Positions 61,936 through 64,000 of a stretch of 64,000 bases of DNA are shown in pieces. A model generated the notes under the pieces. The model did no database searches, was not told the origin of the DNA, and saw nothing but the letters and a program-made list of their open reading frames with translations. Position 1 is the stretch's first letter. Each line of letters begins with the position of its first letter. The stretch spans positions 1-64,000 of the forward strand of contig CAUJHS010000061.1 in NCBI GenBank assembly GCA_963204915.1, in the 5' to 3' direction. The DNA is from Planctomycetota bacterium. Its GTDB lineage: Bacteria; Planctomycetota; Planctomycetia; Pirellulales; Pirellulaceae. The position numbers and the translations under genes were made by a program.

Positions 61936-63141
61936 TTAGTGCCCCGCTTGTCGCATACGCGGGTCGGTCGCCTCCTGAAGTCCTTCGCCAATCAAGTTGT
62001 ACGCCAAGACGGTGAAGAAGATCGCCAGTCCGGGGAAAAGAATCAACCACCACATTTCCTGGATCGAGTCGCGGCCCTGGTCGAGCAGTTTGCCCCAACT
62101 GGGGCGCGTCGGATCGCCAAAACCCAAGAAGCTCAGGGCGCTCTCTACAAGAATGGCCGATGCAATACCGAACGCGATGGGCACCAGAATCGGCGCTAGT
62201 GCGTTGCGCAAGATATGTCGAAACATAATGCGGGCTCGTCCGGCGCCAAGCGCCTTGGCCGCGGTTACATACTCCATTTGTTTGAGTTTTAGAAACTCGC
62301 CGCGCGTCAAGCGGGCAATCCCGGTCCAGCCGGTAATGCCGATCACGACCATGATATGCCAAATGGAAGGCCGCTCCACAATGGCCAAGAGCGCCAGAAT
62401 CAACACCAGTGCAGGAATGCACATGACCACTTCGATCACGCGACTTAACAGTATGTCGATCCATCCGCCGAAGTATCCCGCCGCAGCGCCGGTGGTGATG
62501 CCGATGGCTGCGGCGATGCCCATCGAAACGAAGCCGACGAGCATCGCGGTTTGGGCGCCATGCACCATTTGCGCGAAAACGTCGACACCGCGATCGGTCG
62601 CCCCAAACAAGTTGAACGGCAACGGACCGTCCTTTAGAAGTTCGCCGAACTCCTCCTCAACGTAATTGGTGCCGAACAGCGAGTCCCAACCTTTCAACCA
62701 AAGATAATACAAGTACGGCTTGCCCTTGGCTCCGGTCGGATTGGGCGGAATCCCTTCCCATTCGTCGCGGTACAACCGCCGTTGCGGATCTTGATATACA
62801 AGCGGCCAGATGGCCCAACTCTCGGGATCTTTCTGCTTGAGGTTCTGGGGGTAGCGGCCGCGAAACTTGTCTTGCGTACGGAAGATAGCGTTCTCCCAAC
62901 TCCGGTTGTAATACGCCATCGCCGGGAAGTAGAGTTCGCCCTTGTAGCGCGTGACCAACGGCTTGGTGCCGGCAATGGCCGGTGCGAATAAGGCGGAAAC
63001 GCCCATGCCAATGACGAATGCTAACGCGGCGAGCGAGAGTTTGCGGCGCCGGAATTGGCGCCACGCCTCGCTCCAGAAACCGCGCGAGGGCGTCTCCAGC
63101 GCGGCCGTGACGGCGGGTTGTTCAACAGGGACGGAAGACAT
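61936..63141 (-). CDS. ABC transporter permease, OppC/DppC/YejE type
   Basis: A 401-residue permease with an amino-terminal helix (about 33-55), a long extracytoplasmic insert (about 65-180, containing YYNRSWENAIFRTQDKFRG and GKPYLYYLWLKGWDSLFGT) and five further helices. The EAA loop is KALGAGRARIMFRHILRNALAPI. The long insert is characteristic of YejE-type subunits. It is translated between the ATPase and the other permease. Confidence 0.93.
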   Translation of the reverse strand: MSSVPVEQPAVTAALETPSRGFWSEAWRQFRRRKLSLAALAFVIGMGVSALFAPAIAGTKPLVTRYKGELYFPAMAYYNRSWENAIFRTQDKFRGRYPQNLKQKDPESWAIWPLVYQDPQRRLYRDEWEGIPPNPTGAKGKPYLYYLWLKGWDSLFGTNYVEEEFGELLKDGPLPFNLFGATDRGVDVFAQMVHGAQTAMLVGFVSMGIAAAIGITTGAAAGYFGGWIDILLSRVIEVVMCIPALVLILALLAIVERPSIWHIMVVIGITGWTGIARLTRGEFLKLKQMEYVTAAKALGAGRARIMFRHILRNALAPILVPIAFGIASAILVESALSFLGFGDPTRPSWGKLLDQGRDSIQEMWWLILFPGLAIFFTVLAYNLIGEGLQEATDPRMRQAGH

Positions 63142-63190
63142 AAGCAGGATCGGAACAAGTGGTCGCGCCGGAAGTCGCGCTCTCGTGGCT

Positions 63191-64000
63191 TTAGGAGTAC
63201 GTCACGCGCGGGTCAACCACCGCGTACAGCAGATCGGCCAGCAGTTGCCCCAGCAGCGTGAGGAAGGAAAACATCAGCGTCAGGCCCATGATCGTGGGGT
63301 AATCACGCTCGCGAAGCGATTCAAAAAACAGGCTGCCCATACCGGGCCAAGAGAAAATCCGCTCCAGAATGACCGCGCCGCTGAGCAACGCCGGCAGCGT
63401 GAGTCCGATCAACGTGACCATGGGGATAAGCGTGTTGCGAAAAGCGTGATGCACAATGACGCGCACCGGCCCCACGCCTTTGGCTCGGGCTGTGCGAATG
63501 TAGTCCTGGCGAATCACTTCCTCCATGTTCGACTTGATGAACCGCGTTTCGTACGCCAGGCTGCCATACGTAAAACAGATCATCGGCATCAGGGCGTGCA
63601 GGAACACATCCCACGCTTTGCCAAAGACCGACATATGCGCGTAGTCGGGACTGGTAATGCCCATCAGCGGCAGCCATTCAAGTTTGACCGCCAAGAGCAA
63701 CTGCAAGTACAACGCCGCCACAAACGTGGGAAGCGCATAGAGCATGTACAAGGCGGTGCTTGTGGTGCGTTCGCGCAATGTGCCGCTGTGCGCGGTCGCC
63801 CATAGGCCGAGCGGAATCGACAGCACGTACGCCAGAATGAGCGAAGGCACGGTAAGCAACAACGTGGCGCCAATCCGTTCGCCAATTAATCGCGCCACGG
63901 GCTGCTTGCGCGGAATCGACCGCCCCAGGTCGCCCTCGGCGACATTGGCCAACCACACCACATAGCCTTCATACCAGGGCTTATCCAATCCGTAGGTGCG
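63191..64000 (-). CDS. ABC transporter permease, OppB/DppB/YejB type (partial, 5' end outside)
   Basis: The carboxyl 270 residues of a permease whose 5' end runs off the window. The reading frame is open through 64000 (RTYGLDKPWYEGY), so the TTG at 63988 is internal, not the start. The EAA loop is ARAKGVGPVRVIVHHAFRNTLIPM. Helices lie at about 45-65, 82-105, 125-150, 195-215 and 240-260. ILERIFSWPGMG is typical of OppB/DppB. It is the first visible gene of the peptide transporter operon. Confidence 0.93.
   Translation of the reverse strand, partial: RTYGLDKPWYEGYVVWLANVAEGDLGRSIPRKQPVARLIGERIGATLLLTVPSLILAYVLSIPLGLWATAHSGTLRERTTSTALYMLYALPTFVAALYLQLLLAVKLEWLPLMGITSPDYAHMSVFGKAWDVFLHALMPMICFTYGSLAYETRFIKSNMEEVIRQDYIRTARAKGVGPVRVIVHHAFRNTLIPMVTLIGLTLPALLSGAVILERIFSWPGMGSLFFESLRERDYPTIMGLTLMFSFLTLLGQLLADLLYAVVDPRVTYS

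Noticed and set aside
1-64000. tRNA, rRNA, CRISPR array, insertion sequence or prophage
   Set aside because: No cloverleaf T-arm pattern, ribosomal RNA signature, regular spacer-repeat array, transposase or integrase motif was found by reading both strands.

Overview
The window is a GC-rich, densely coding bacterial chromosome segment that reads as a planctomycete, probably of the Pirellulales/Lacipirellulaceae type. The evidence is gene content: a DUF1559 pseudopilin-like protein ending in an H-X9-DG motif, DUF1080, several Tat-exported Gfo/Idh and aldo-keto reductases, a protein opening with an FNPYRDWLG-type J-like segment, a membrane protein opening with an NPYAPP motif, Uma2, an alpha-2-macroglobulin, and large Pro/Gly-rich secreted proteins. 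No rRNA, tRNA, CRISPR array, IS element or prophage was seen.

Layout. 1-10.2 kb: accA, a Uma2 nuclease, CvpA, a DUF457 membrane protein, dtd, pdxA, the DUF1559 protein and a secreted protein of unknown role. 10.4-14.5 kb: three consecutive exported proteins, two sharing a homologous domain and the third carrying a DUF11-like domain. 14.7-23.4 kb: carbohydrate-oriented genes, namely a PL11 rhamnogalacturonan lyase, a clan-A glycosidase, an aldo-keto reductase, a HEAT protein, a Gfo/Idh oxidoreductase and a DUF1080 protein. A 34-codon ORF is translationally coupled inside the minus-strand operon. 24.3-41.6 kb: a 2091-aa alpha-2-macroglobulin, a J-like membrane protein with two tandem C-terminal modules, a Tat-exported SBP56/methanethiol oxidase, a gamma-glutamyltransferase coupled to a small membrane protein, and a 1256-aa secretin. 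42-54.9 kb: metabolism and RNA modification (purK, a dihydroorotase homologue with a broken active site, an esterase, an aminotransferase, a DUF1704 metallopeptidase-like protein, truA, asd, hemC). 54.9-64 kb: an NCS2-like permease, an ECF sigma factor with an anti-sigma/pseudopilin hybrid, and a Yej/Opp-type ABC peptide transporter cut by the window end.

How genes work together. The PL11 lyase and the clan-A glycosidase are adjacent and both exported, so pectin-type side chains are a plausible target. The sigma gene and the hybrid membrane protein after it look like a signalling pair. The two ABC permeases and the tandem ATPase form one transporter. The oligomeric substrate-binding protein is not in view.

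The observations most worth a second look are: the dihydroorotase homologue lacking three of six metal/catalytic residues; a degenerate 15-nt TGTCG-type repeat scattered through intergenic DNA; a KOPS-like octamer with strong strand bias; the coupled small ORF; the sigma/anti-sigma-pseudopilin pair; and several precise dyads in leaders and intergenic gaps. All counts and alignments were made by eye.
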